The notes: generated from the sequence alone by a model not told the origin. A stretch of 61,557 nt of DNA from DASPTR01 sp041481365 (GCA_041481365.1 JBGPBS010000002.1:1-61557), one strand, 5' to 3'. Shown: positions 51,239 through 60,021, numbered from the stretch's first letter. A program made the numbers and translations.

Positions 51239-51937
51239 CTACAAGGCTTGGAATTTTTTCCTGATTTCTGCGATGTCGCAGTCTTGGGGTCTCATTTTTC
51301 CTTCGGAACAGTATCCCAGCTCTATGCATGTTGGTCCCGCGTTTTCGAACAGCGTGGGTGCTGCCTTCTTTGCTTGTCTGAGCATTTCAGTTGCAGTTTC
51401 TCTCATTTCCCATTGGGCGCGTGTGCAGCAGCGAACATTGAAGAAGTGTCGGAGTTCGCGTGCGTTCATGGTTACCATAATGTTCGTTTTGGCGGCGTTT
51501 GGCAGGATGAAACGTGCATCTTCCTTTGGGATTCCCTTCTGCAGGAGGGTCTGATAAGTCTCGGAGATCCTCTTCAATGTCTCATCAAATTCCTTCTCTG
51601 CATCATTATTCCCTGCCACGCTTGGCGGCGTCACGTAGTTCTTCAACGTGTCGTAACGGACGTACCGTTGGCTTTGTTGCGTGTAAGACGCAATGCGATG
51701 TCTGACGAGCTGGTGTGTCATGGCTCTTGAAACGCCTTCGATGCTGAAGGTGAACGATGCATGTTCAATCACTGAGCCATGTCCATAGCCTGTTACGCGC
51801 TTAGTTACCTCTTTGGCGGTGTCTGGGTCGATCTTTGCAAAGATCTCGGATGGGGTTCCGCTTTTCGTCGTCGTTAGGGCCGCGGCGCCGCATAGTCTTT
51901 CGGCGTCTGCCGTGTACCTGAGAAGCTGGACTTTCAA
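51239..51937 (-). CDS. thyX: FAD-dependent thymidylate synthase
   Basis: The 232-residue ThyX methylates dUMP to dTMP using folate or an archaeal pterin and FAD. The signature RHRIASYTQQSQRY fits RHRxxSxxxxSxRY, and GHGSVIEHASFTFSIEG and LPNAAKTNIMVTMNARELRHF are typical. It stands 36 bases downstream of the CofE-like gene's start (divergent order on the same strand) and has its own TATA region. Confidence 0.95.
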   Translation of the reverse strand: MKVQLLRYTADAERLCGAAALTTTKSGTPSEIFAKIDPDTAKEVTKRVTGYGHGSVIEHASFTFSIEGVSRAMTHQLVRHRIASYTQQSQRYVRYDTLKNYVTPPSVAGNNDAEKEFDETLKRISETYQTLLQKGIPKEDARFILPNAAKTNIMVTMNARELRHFFNVRCCTRAQWEMRETATEMLRQAKKAAPTLFENAGPTCIELGYCSEGKMRPQDCDIAEIRKKFQAL

Positions 51938-52016
51938 CTCTAAACCTCAGTTTTCAATCTAGCTTGAAGCTAATAAATCTGCATTGCGCGAAGAAAAGGG
52001 CGTTGAAGAGCCTTTT

Positions 52017-53081
52017 CTAGATACGAGCGTAGACGCGGTCGCTCGTGTATTTTCCGCTGCTCATTTCCTCGTCTATTTCCTCCAGCAGTAATATTCGCTT
52101 GAAGGTCGGGGGATGCGTCGCGAACAAACTGTTCACTTTCGTCCATGTGGATTTTGGGTCCTTCTCCATGGCCTTTTCTAATTCCTTTTCGTCTAGTACG
52201 CCGTCGTGATCCAAGTCATATTCTTCTTTTTTATCCATTATTTCTTTGACTTCTTCCTTAGCCTGCACTGGGTCGCCTATGAAGAAGGCTCTCACTCCCG
52301 CAGCAGGTTTCGGTGAAAGTGATAAGCCATACGTAATCTTTGCGAGTGCACTCTCTAGGCTTCTCGGTGAACCCGTGACGTAGGCTGAGTAAGCGTCTGA
52401 ATAATGTTCCCGTAGCCTGCTGAGCCTCATCACGCCCAGCAGCGAGACGATGTAAACCACGAAGGACAATGCACCAATTGCGATCAGTGCTGCTTCGATG
52501 CCGCCTCCGTTTTTCTCCCTTGAAGACCTGCCTGACATCCAAGCTGCTGTCCATGTTCCTCGCGCCACAAGATAGGCTAACAGCGGTAGAGCTGAAAGCA
52601 CTGTCATTACGATGTAGTCTTTGTGTTTTATGTGTCCTAACTCGTGGCCAATTACGCCCTTGATTTCGTCTTCATTCAGGTTCTTGAGCAATCCTTCGTG
52701 AACGGCCAGAGTTGCTGTCGTCGAGGTTCTTCCAAAAACAAACGCGTTTGGAGTATTGTCCGGAACTACCGCGAGCTTCGGCATCGGTATTGCACTCTTG
52801 TCTGCCAGCTGCTTTACAGTAGATTCGAGCCACGGGTTATCCCCTGGTTTCAAATATTGCAGCCTCGTTGACATTTTGACTATGGCTGGTCCTATGAGAT
52901 ACTGAAATAGTATGAAAAGTACTGGAAGGGCGACAATCAGAATAATGTTAGAAATCAAGTCTAACTGGACAACAAATGCTTGGACGATGACCAATATCAC
53001 TGCCAAGAACGCTGCAAAAATGAAGGCCACTACGAATATACTGGTTCCCATGGCAAGCTTGAGCTGAGCTAAGGTGGCCAA
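52017..53081 (-). CDS. htpX: HtpX-like M48 membrane protease with EF-hand insertion
   Basis: The 354-residue membrane metalloprotease has two N-terminal membrane helices, the zinc motif HELGHIKHKD (residues 146-155), two more helices and the third ligand region LREHYSDAYSAYV. It degrades damaged membrane proteins. Between the catalytic core and the C-terminal THPP segment lies a charged insert (about 273-310) with a canonical calcium loop: D289, D291, D293, G294 and E300 in DLDHDGVLDEKE. This is not part of standard HtpX. Calcium could adjust activity, by inference. Confidence 0.9.
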   Translation of the reverse strand: MATLAQLKLAMGTSIFVVAFIFAAFLAVILVIVQAFVVQLDLISNIILIVALPVLFILFQYLIGPAIVKMSTRLQYLKPGDNPWLESTVKQLADKSAIPMPKLAVVPDNTPNAFVFGRTSTTATLAVHEGLLKNLNEDEIKGVIGHELGHIKHKDYIVMTVLSALPLLAYLVARGTWTAAWMSGRSSREKNGGGIEAALIAIGALSFVVYIVSLLGVMRLSRLREHYSDAYSAYVTGSPRSLESALAKITYGLSLSPKPAAGVRAFFIGDPVQAKEEVKEIMDKKEEYDLDHDGVLDEKELEKAMEKDPKSTWTKVNSLFATHPPTFKRILLLEEIDEEMSSGKYTSDRVYARI

Positions 53082-53201
53082 CGTTTTTCACCAGTGTGTT
53101 CTTATGACAGAAAGTCTGACAGAATTAAAGTTTTCTAGTGACGTTTTTGAGGAAGAAATGTATGATTCATGCATGACCTAGAAGAATTAGCTGATCACGA
53201 T

Positions 53202-53550
53202 TCACAAATGATAGGGTGTTTTTGATCTCATATTCTTCTTCTTTGTGTGGTCCAAGTCCAGGTTTACAGCGCGCTTGGTCTGTGGCAGATCCTAGACTTT
53301 TTTTCCCTCTAAGCTGTTGCCTGGATAGCTTTGAAGTATCTTGACGCCTTTCACATCTATCGCTACTTAATTGCCTGAGGCTAGGATTAGGTTGGGCGTC
53401 CGCAGTTCGCCTCTTGCTGGATCACCTGTGATGAATACTTTTCTTGCGTCCGTTATGATCAAATCAATCTTTACGACCAGGATAATTCTGCCAGTTTCTC
53501 TTGAAGGTGTCGAGTGTGGCGTTTGATTTGGTCCAAGAAAGGTTTGGCAA
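53202..53550 (-). pseudogene. DUF362 family remnant with stops and frameshift
   Basis: The minus strand reads a DUF362-like C-terminus: IDLIITDARKVFITGDPARG and ELRTPNLILASGN, then a TAA, VAIDVKGVKILQSYPGNSLE, then a TAG, DLPQTKRAVNLDLD, ending at 53202. A further piece (FLDQIKRHTRHLQEKLAEL) sits upstream in another frame. DUF362 proteins are often fused to ferredoxins and may have a redox role. With two stops and a shift it cannot be functional as read. Confidence 0.65.
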
Positions 53551-53932
53551 GTCGCGCGCGCGTCCCCTTGGTTTTGCTTTTGGGCTTCAGCAGGTCACTC
53601 CTCGATTTCTCACTGATACTGGGGGTGTAAGTGCTGTTGGAAACATCAGCGGACCTGCAATTTCGGCTTGGCTTATGGATCTCGTTCCTGAGCACAGACG
53701 TGCGAGGGTTTCAGGGATAACCCAGACGCTTAATGGAGTCGGTCTTACTGTTGGACCGAATGCTGGCTATTACGTTTGGAACTCCACGAAACCTGACGCA
53801 GTTGTACCATGCGGCATCGTAGCGTTATTGTACATTGCTTCCTTGCCTTTCTATTTGATGCTCAAGGAGCCCAAGAAAACCATTTCGCAGATTAACGATG
53901 CTCGAACCATGCTTTCTCCAAATCGCTCTTGA
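53501..53932 (+). pseudogene. MFS transporter C-terminal fragment
   Basis: From about 53640 the frame encodes a major facilitator tail: GNISGPAISAWLMDLVPEHR, RARVSGITQTLNGVGLTVGP and two membrane helices (VVPCGIVALLYIASLPFYLM). The first ~300 residues expected of an MFS protein are missing, and the upstream part of the open frame has no family similarity. It abuts the DUF362 remnant tail to head, so both may be the edges of one deletion. Confidence 0.6.
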
Positions 53933-53984
53933 GACGTAGTTCGTTGTTGTCCATTTTCATCGCATATCTGCACTCGTTGATAAA

Positions 53985-54099
53985 TGGTGCTCCGGCCGGG
54001 ATTTGGACCCGGGTCCGCGGCTTTCTATCACCTTTGAAGTGTCGAGAGGCCGCAATACATGGTCCTTTGTTAGGTTTGACCGGACTATACTACCGGAGC
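53985..54099 (-). tRNA. tRNA-Glu (CUC) with two apparent introns
   Basis: The acceptor GCTCCGG pairs with CCGGAGC, followed by an encoded CCA. The anticodon stem GCGGC pairs with GCCGC and the loop gives anticodon CTC. Relative to a standard 75-base tRNA-Glu there are about 37 extra bases: about 17 in the D-arm region (54061-54077 area) and about 20 after position 37 of the anticodon loop, with an internal stem CACTT/AGGTG. The T-loop reads TCCAAAT, with C where U55 is nearly universal. Exact splice sites need folding. Confidence 0.8.
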
Positions 54100-54278
54100 C
54101 CTGAAGATTGGATTTCTCTTGAGGATAAATGTCTTTTCACACGTTTGCGGGCGCTATCAACTCTCAGACAAGAGAAGTGGTAAACAAATACGAGGAATAG
54201 AGGCCATTAGGGGCAATGAGCAGAGGCAACTGTGATTTCTCGGCTCTCCAATCGGGAATCGTGTTTCTTGACCAATAT

Positions 54279-56537
54279 CTAGCGATACTTGTTTAGAGCT
54301 TTGCTTGTGGTCGTCAAGGATTCTGGTAAGTTGATCCACAGCTTTTCAGTTTGTTCAGGTTTGTGGTTGATCGGAATTGTTACCGTAAAGGTGGTTCCCT
54401 TGTCTACTTCACTTTGGACTTTGATGTGGCCTCCATGCGCTTCTATGTTGCGTTTGCAGATGGCTAGGCCGAACCCCATGCCTTTGGCTTTTGTCGTAAA
54501 CAGGGGTGTGAAAATCTTTTGAGTGACTTCCTTTGGCATGCCTGTTCCGGTATCGATGAAGGTAAACTCCACGTTGCTGTTCGACTTTTTGCTAGTTATC
54601 GTCAACGTCCCGCCCTTAGGCATGGCGTCTAGAGCATTTTTGATTATGTTGATGAATGACCTTTTCAATCTGCCCATATCGATGTTAATCCTAGGTTCTT
54701 TTCTTGTGGAATCAGTCAGTTTGATATTTTTTGGAATTCTCAGAAGCCCTATGGCATCGTTTATTATCGCTTTAGGGGTAGTTTCTGTTTGTTCCAACCT
54801 GACTTCCTTCGAATATTCAAGCAGGTCGTTTATGATTTTGTTTGAGTATTCGATGTCGTTTCCGATTATGCTAAGCATTTCTTTTGCTTTTCCATCCAGT
54901 TTTCGGCCGTATTTTGCTTTCAGATAGTATGCGGCTCCCGCAATGCCTGTTAGAGGATTGCGCAGGTCATGGCCAATCATTCCCGCCAACTCGCCGATGG
55001 CTGCTAATCTTTCAGACTTGAAGAGTTGTTGCTCCATCTGTTTGCGTTCAGTTATGTCTTTGGTTATTGCAACGAAACCCAGTGGGTTGTAAGAGGCGTC
55101 CAAGACAATGCTTGAAGATAGCTCAGCTGGAAACTCGCGTCCACTTTTGGTCACGAAGGTGTATTCTGCGTTCTTGATCTGTCCTTCATCGAATGTTCTC
55201 TTCATGTTTTCAATGGCTCTTTCTTGGTCTTTTCGGGCAAAGAGACTGAGAGCGCTTTGGCCTATCAATTCCTGTTTTGAGGGGTATCCATACATTTTCA
55301 ATGTTTGGTCATTGCATTCGACTATGTTTCCGTTAAGGTCAGTGGCTGTAATAGCGTCAGGTGAAGCGGCAAATATGCTTCTGATCTTTTCCTCACTTTT
55401 TCTCAGATTTTTGGTTCTCTCTTCTACTTTTTCTTCTAGGTGTTGGGCATAATCTTTCACTTGTTGTATTAGCTTCCCGTTTTCAATGGCGACTGCAGCT
55501 TGATGAGCAAAGAGCTCGAGAGGAGCCAATGATTCTTGTGTTGGTCGGCGCCCATCCTTAGGATCGTCCATGCTCATTATGCCCACGACTTGGCCATCAG
55601 GCAATCGAAGTGGGACGAAGAGCAAATCGTCTGGGTTCCAATCGATTGTCTCTTTCTTCAGGACTTTGCTGCGAAGTGCGTATTTGAACTGTTTTCGGAC
55701 CAATGAGTCGGTCCATGGAAGATAGTAGAATTCTCCTAGGTGGAACCTTTCAAACATGGAACTCAAACGCTTTCGCCATACACCTCCTGGTGCTTGGTGT
55801 TCTCTCAAATATTGCTCTTCATTGGACGTGAGACCCGCCGTGACCACATCTGTCGTGTTGAGGTTTTCGTCTCTTAATGATATGACTACTCTTTCCCATC
55901 CTTGTTCCCGAACTGCCGTGGCGATGGTTTTGAGTCGTTCGCGCAAGTCTGTTGTTTGGAGCATTGTGGCAGAACTTCTCATCAGACTCTCCAGTTTCTG
56001 CGATGCGCTGCGATACTTTTCCTCGCTTTGCCGCGTTATTTTTTCCATCTGTTTTCGTTCGGTTATGTCTTCAAAGGTCATGCCGATGCAATCGTTTGGA
56101 AGCGCAAAAGCGTTAATGGAAATGAAGCTTTCACGATTGTGCCTTTGGCTGTAACAGAATTCTCCTAGGCTCCTTGATTTTCTAGAATGAATAATTTCCT
56201 CGCTGATCTTTGCGATTTCCTTACCCAGTTCTGGAAATGTGTCTTCCATAGTCTTGCCTATGATGTCTTTTGTGAGCGGTCTGCTGAACAGTTTGATGGC
56301 GGGATTGGCTGCGACAAGTCTGAAGATTATCGAGTCCTGAATTCTTTCGAAGTGCCAAATGCACAGGCCAATCTGCATGTTGTTGATCATGCTTTCATAC
56401 TGATGTCTAATCAGGTCTTTGCCTCTTTTCCAATCGGCCATAACTCCCTTTGTGCCGACGAAAATTCCAGAGTCTTCGACGTTTCTCTTAATCTTACCTC
56501 GATCTGCGTGAGCGTACTTCAATTTCTTGATCACCAA
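54279..56537 (-). CDS. PAS-GAF-PAS sensor histidine kinase
   Basis: The 752-residue cytoplasmic kinase holds a PAS domain (about 45-165, GMTFEDITERKQMEKI end), a GAF domain (about 180-360, TMLQTTDLRERLKTIATAVR ... LELFAHQAAVAIENG), a coiled coil, a second PAS domain (about 390-510), the HisKA box AGMIGHDLRNPLTGIAGAA and an ATPase domain (INIIKNALDAMPKGG, MGFGLAICKRNIEAHGGHI). No membrane segment or response regulator is nearby. GTG 56537 is the start; an internal Met near residue 33 is possible. Such kinases are common in methanogens and Bathyarchaea. Confidence 0.9.
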   Translation of the reverse strand: MVIKKLKYAHADRGKIKRNVEDSGIFVGTKGVMADWKRGKDLIRHQYESMINNMQIGLCIWHFERIQDSIIFRLVAANPAIKLFSRPLTKDIIGKTMEDTFPELGKEIAKISEEIIHSRKSRSLGEFCYSQRHNRESFISINAFALPNDCIGMTFEDITERKQMEKITRQSEEKYRSASQKLESLMRSSATMLQTTDLRERLKTIATAVREQGWERVVISLRDENLNTTDVVTAGLTSNEEQYLREHQAPGGVWRKRLSSMFERFHLGEFYYLPWTDSLVRKQFKYALRSKVLKKETIDWNPDDLLFVPLRLPDGQVVGIMSMDDPKDGRRPTQESLAPLELFAHQAAVAIENGKLIQQVKDYAQHLEEKVEERTKNLRKSEEKIRSIFAASPDAITATDLNGNIVECNDQTLKMYGYPSKQELIGQSALSLFARKDQERAIENMKRTFDEGQIKNAEYTFVTKSGREFPAELSSSIVLDASYNPLGFVAITKDITERKQMEQQLFKSERLAAIGELAGMIGHDLRNPLTGIAGAAYYLKAKYGRKLDGKAKEMLSIIGNDIEYSNKIINDLLEYSKEVRLEQTETTPKAIINDAIGLLRIPKNIKLTDSTRKEPRINIDMGRLKRSFINIIKNALDAMPKGGTLTITSKKSNSNVEFTFIDTGTGMPKEVTQKIFTPLFTTKAKGMGFGLAICKRNIEAHGGHIKVQSEVDKGTTFTVTIPINHKPEQTEKLWINLPESLTTTSKALNKYR

Positions 56538-56831
56538 GATTCACTTCAAACTAGACAATTCAATCTTTGCCGCACCATTCAACTCCTGCGTTTTTTCTGG
56601 CGCATTTGGGTTCGCGGCGATTGCGCCAAGTCTGGAACTCGCATAAACGCTTCATTCAATCTGCGCTTATGATATTTGATGCTAGACAATTGAGTTTGTC
56701 AGGCTGGTCTGACTTAATCCTTATGAATCCAAACTACGTATTAAAAGTGAACGCCTTTGCCTGTACCTTCTAATAGTCAAGAAGAAAAAACTTTGGGTGC
56801 TGATCTTTACTGGCTTTTTGCCTGTTCCTTG
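56538..56831. other. Intergenic region upstream of the histidine kinase
   Basis: The 294 bases show no supported gene. CTAGACAATT occurs twice (56553-56562 and 56691-56700). A 31-codon minus-strand frame with three cysteines is present but has no start signal. Confidence 0.25.
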
Positions 56832-57032
56832 CTATTCGTTCCCTCTTTCTATGAGAAGCTTGTCGTCTCCGGGTTTGAAACTTATTCTGAGTACGACTGA
56901 GTCGGCGCCTCTCTTTGTCTTGCTGAAGTTTTTGAACGGGAACATGCTGTCTTCAGCCAGATCCAGTGGAAGATAGATAAGGTACTTTCCATCTTTCCTC
57001 CTGAATAGGCGTCCTCTCCCTTCCTTCACCAT
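56832..57032 (-). CDS. Small basic hypothetical protein
   Basis: The 66-residue protein starts with an ATG behind GAGGTGAT. Its sequence (GRGRLFRRKDGKYLIYLPLD, KRGADSVVLRISFKPGDDK) suggests a small beta-fold, similar in style to AbrB or nucleic-acid-binding proteins, but no family is certain. It stands alone with its own ribosome-binding site. Confidence 0.55.
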   Translation of the reverse strand: MVKEGRGRLFRRKDGKYLIYLPLDLAEDSMFPFKNFSKTKRGADSVVLRISFKPGDDKLLIERGNE

Positions 57033-57475
57033 TCAGATATCACCTCGATTAAATCTGTAGTTCAAGATCCACTTTTATGAACGTTGAGACTATTTAATAC
57101 TTGTCCTCGTGCAATCCATTCTGTCGGCAATTATATGCATGGTTCCCTAGAAAATGTGAATTGCATGAAACAGAAGCAGCGACGGCAAGCGAATCACGTG
57201 TTGCGCAATGGCTCAGAGAGAAGGATTGAAACCGTTTGTGACCTAAGGTCTGAGTCAGTCAAGTGCATCTATCCATGTTTTCAGGGGAAACAAGCCTGAC
57301 CTTTGGCACTTCGAGCAGAAGCAAAACACTCGAGCCAATGGGTGACTGATCTCAGCCTCTTTCTGGTTCCGAAATTCGATCGTCCGTTTGAGACATGCAC
57401 TAGGTCTGTGCTCTAGTGAGCGGGCGAAATGTCGGAACTTCATCCTTGTGGGCTCTTGATGTTCGGTGGTGATCC
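57033..57475. other. 443-base intergenic region
   Basis: No supported gene is present. TATTTAATAC (57090-57099) is TATA-like. A minus-strand frame (57255-57479) overlaps the stop of the next gene as GTGA and contains FCFCSKCQRSG, but it has no ribosome-binding site and is doubtful. Confidence 0.25.
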
Positions 57476-57814
57476 TCACTTTGATTTGTAAGTCGTGTGC
57501 AGACTGTCAAATGTAGAGCATTCTGGATCTTCAAATTTGATCTTGCTTGATGGGAGGCTACCTACTATAGGGCGTTCTTGGACTTGTTTATATCCACATG
57601 CGCATTCGAATCCTACGATCTTGCCTCCGCGTCTTATTTCCTTGCACTTCTTCGCGTTACATCGAACGTTCTGCTTGTGGATGTGCCATAATGCTCTTGC
57701 TTCGTTGCCCGTTATGGGAACGTAGTGTTTTGCTGATGTTAGGTACCATATTCCATAAGCCGCAAAACATGCCCATATTGTGGGGAGGAGGATTTGCAAC
57801 ATGCTTTCGATCAT
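57476..57814 (-). CDS. Membrane-anchored zinc-ribbon-like protein
   Basis: The 112-residue protein has one N-terminal membrane segment (MLQILLPTIWACFAAYGIWY) and then cysteines (RCNAKKCKEIRR, GFECACGYKQV) that could bind zinc on the cytoplasmic or outer face. Its tail is polar. No family was recognised. It may be expressed from AT-rich sequence at 57830-57860. Confidence 0.55.
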   Translation of the reverse strand: MIESMLQILLPTIWACFAAYGIWYLTSAKHYVPITGNEARALWHIHKQNVRCNAKKCKEIRRGGKIVGFECACGYKQVQERPIVGSLPSSKIKFEDPECSTFDSLHTTYKSK

Positions 57815-58000
57815 GTTCTACACCATGTGTATTTTTGTTTTACTTAGATACAATATGTCTGCTTTCGGACATATTCACAGTTAGAATATGACATCTTACG
57901 ATATAAGCATTTCGGAACGTCTCATCATTACACAGAATTCATTCTCTTGGAAAACAGTTCGGCATCATTATTTCGATCGGCAGTCCCGGTGTCTTTCGGA

Positions 58001-58432
58001 TCATTTTTTCTCTTTTTTCAGAATTGCAGCTGTCTCAAGGGCATTTTCGATGTTTCTGCCAAGTTCGCTCATTGTTGGAGAGGTATTTCTGTAGTATTCT
58101 ATCGTTCCTCTATCTTCGGTTTTCAGCAGGATCAGGTTAGTCGGATAGAAATAGTGGCCGAACATATCCTTGCTCCGCAGTGATTCCTCTTCCGACGTTG
58201 GAGGCCGCCTTACATGGATTCGAATGAAAACCACTCTACCTTTGTGCTTCTGCTCAAAGATCGATGCTAATTTATCCAGCTTCGGCTTCTGCTTGTGGCA
58301 AGCTGGACATCTGTCCCTCGTAATAGCGACAGCATAGACTTTCCCGATGTCCGGGGCCAAGTAATCTAACGCGGACTTGTTCACCTTCGAAAACTTCTCA
58401 AGCTTGGTGAATTCTATGCTTTCGATTTGCAC
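58001..58432 (-). CDS. Thioredoxin-fold protein with CPAC motif
   Basis: The 143-residue protein has a thioredoxin-like fold: VYAVAITRDRCPACHKQKPK, with the redox pair C-P-A-C, and RVVFIRIHVRRPP then YPTNLILLKTEDRG, where the Pro is the usual cis-proline. It should reduce or exchange disulfides in the cytoplasm. GTG 58432 lies about 26 bases after a TATA box (58454-58463, minus), so the message is probably leaderless. Confidence 0.78.
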   Translation of the reverse strand: MQIESIEFTKLEKFSKVNKSALDYLAPDIGKVYAVAITRDRCPACHKQKPKLDKLASIFEQKHKGRVVFIRIHVRRPPTSEEESLRSKDMFGHYFYPTNLILLKTEDRGTIEYYRNTSPTMSELGRNIENALETAAILKKEKK

Positions 58433-58453
58433 AGGGTCTTATCCGCTGGCAAG

Positions 58454-58463
58454 AATATTTAAG
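58454..58463 (-). promoter_or_regulatory. TATA box of thioredoxin-like gene
   Basis: The minus strand reads CTTAAATATT about 26 bases upstream of the GTG start. That is the spacing expected between TATA and transcript start, so the message would start at or near the codon itself. Confidence 0.5.
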
Positions 58464-58566
58464 TGATCTGGAAAACGCGTCAGGATTCTCCCTAGCAATG
58501 GTTACCGAGTGGGTCTGATAGGCGCGCGCCAGTTTCAGTCTGAGTGCAGACGTGTGCATGCTATAA

Positions 58567-58724
58567 TCATCCCTGAATTCTTTCAGTCACGAGACCCACG
58601 CTTCTGGCATCCATGAACCCTTCTCGCAGGAGTTCGCTTTCACTCAAGCGAGACTGTGGCATATCCTTTCAACCAGTCTCTTCTGTTCGATAGTCAAGCA
58701 AACCTTGATTATTTTTCGCGGCAT
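58567..58724 (-). pseudogene. Ribbon-helix-helix-like gene with frameshift
   Basis: ATG 58724 follows AGGAGGATTTAC and encodes MPRKIIKVCLTIEQKRLVER then ICHSLA before a TGA. In the next frame the sequence continues LSESELLREGFMDARSVGLV and ends TERIQG. Restoring one base (GC to GGC in the L-A junction) gives a single 52-residue ribbon-helix-helix-type protein. It could be decay, a sequencing error or frameshifting. Such proteins are often antitoxins or repressors. Confidence 0.55.
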
Positions 58725-58950
58725 GTAAATCCTCCTTCAAGCTTCCTCGGAATACCCTTTGCATTTCAACCCATAAAGGCATTTTTCGCATGAAAACCTC
58801 AAGTTGTTCGAACCTAATAGGACATGAAAAGAATCATAACAGATGGAAGCGGCAAGAAAAATGATGCCCACGAGGCATACCTGCCAAAGTGCGTCATTGT
58901 GGTTTGAAGGATCTACCGAACGAAAATCCTCTCTATTGAATGACGATGAG
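58725..58950. other. Intergenic region between small gene and tRNA-Gly
   Basis: Nothing was recognised in these 226 bases apart from the ribosome-binding site of the small gene at its left end. Confidence 0.25.
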
Positions 58951-59028
58951 TGGTGCGGTCGCCGAGATTTGAACCCGGGTCGTCAGCGTGGCAGGCTGAT
59001 GTCCTAGACCAGGCTAGACTACGACCGC
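58951..59028 (-). tRNA. tRNA-Gly (GCC)
   Basis: GCGGTCG pairs with CGACCGC, anticodon stem TCAGC pairs with GCTGA around loop CTGCCAC (anticodon GCC), and the T-loop is TTCAAAT. The CCA end is encoded. There is no intron. Confidence 0.95.
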
Positions 59029-59156
59029 TCTAGGATGGACTACGATACAAACATGATGGTAGGATTATGAACTTGCTATTAAATCTTCAGAACCGCGGCA
59101 GAGCGGCTTTCACTTTAAAGTTTGACTATGCTGACTGTGCGAAACTATTTGGCAAA

Positions 59157-59987
59157 CTAGCGCGAAACTCTGTCTCTCTTCGTTTTCTTAAAGGGTGATG
59201 CCATGAGTAATGTTGTTGCCATGAACATTGATGGAATTAGAGCCGATCGAAATTCTGGTATTATCGTTTGTTGGATCATCAGGGGATAATGGTCTACGTT
59301 GTTCGGGTCTATGATGTATGGTTGATCTCCCACTCCGTCATGGTTCATGTCTGATCCGTTGTAGCTGCTCCAGTAGTTGCCTCTTGAAACGCCGTCATCC
59401 CAGTTGTTGTGGAGAGTACCAGGGAGGCTGACGCCGTCATAGATGTTGTTCAGTGTAATGTTGTTGTCGTAGCTCCAGAGTAACTCAAAGCCAGCGATCT
59501 TATTTCCATAAATGTTGTTTCCAGTAATCAGGTTGCGCAGGCTGCTTTCCATATGGATTCCAAATCTGTCATTTGTGAGGTTGTTTCCATAGACTGCGCT
59601 GTCTCGAGACCAATTGAGCCACACGCCGTATGCAAATTCCTCTATTTCCAAGTTTCTAATCGTCACGTTGTCTATGCCGCCCATTATTCTTACTCCGGCG
59701 GTAAAATCTGATTCAGCAATGTTTGGGCCCATGAGAACGTGGTCTGCTCCCTCAAGAACCGTGTTGTTTCTTTCAATCACGATTCCATCGTCATAGAGCG
59801 TTATATGGATGTTGCCAACTAGAGTGAAAAGGTTTCCATTTCTTTGTATCGGGACGGTTGATGGATTGACAGATCCATCAGCCATGATGAAAGTAGCCTG
59901 GCCTGAATCTGCACCGGCAAATCTCAAAGAAGAACCCAAAGTGCCTAATGCAAGCGTTAGGGCTACGACGAAAACAAGGTCTCTCAT
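59157..59987 (-). CDS. NosD-like beta-helix surface protein with PEF-CTERM-like tail
   Basis: A signal peptide (DLVFVVALTLALGTLGSSLR) precedes right-handed beta-helix repeats (VTIRNLEIEEFAYGVWLNW, NLITGNNIYGNKIAGFELLW, NNITLNNIYDG) and the family block WDDGVSRGNYWSSYNGSDM ... DQPYIIDPNNVDHYPLM. The end has IPEF, a hydrophobic stretch and KKTKRDR, the layout of PEF-CTERM sorting signals processed by archaeosortases. ATG 59987 is chosen because the ATG at 60014 would be upstream of the transcript start implied by TATA 60022-60029. Binding target unknown. Confidence 0.82.
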   Translation of the reverse strand: MRDLVFVVALTLALGTLGSSLRFAGADSGQATFIMADGSVNPSTVPIQRNGNLFTLVGNIHITLYDDGIVIERNNTVLEGADHVLMGPNIAESDFTAGVRIMGGIDNVTIRNLEIEEFAYGVWLNWSRDSAVYGNNLTNDRFGIHMESSLRNLITGNNIYGNKIAGFELLWSYDNNITLNNIYDGVSLPGTLHNNWDDGVSRGNYWSSYNGSDMNHDGVGDQPYIIDPNNVDHYPLMIQQTIIPEFRSALIPSMFMATTLLMASPFKKTKRDRVSR

Positions 59988-60021
59988 AGTACCCAGGTTA
60001 TATGACGGTGTCATGTCAACC

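Noticed and set aside
53929..54183. 84-codon open frame on the plus strand
   Set aside because: It overlaps the tRNA-Glu gene on the other strand and has no ribosome-binding site or family similarity.
57255..57479. 74-codon minus-strand frame overlapping a gene stop as GTGA, with FCFCSKC
   Set aside because: There is no ribosome-binding site and most of the sequence is unlike a folded protein; the overlap may be chance.
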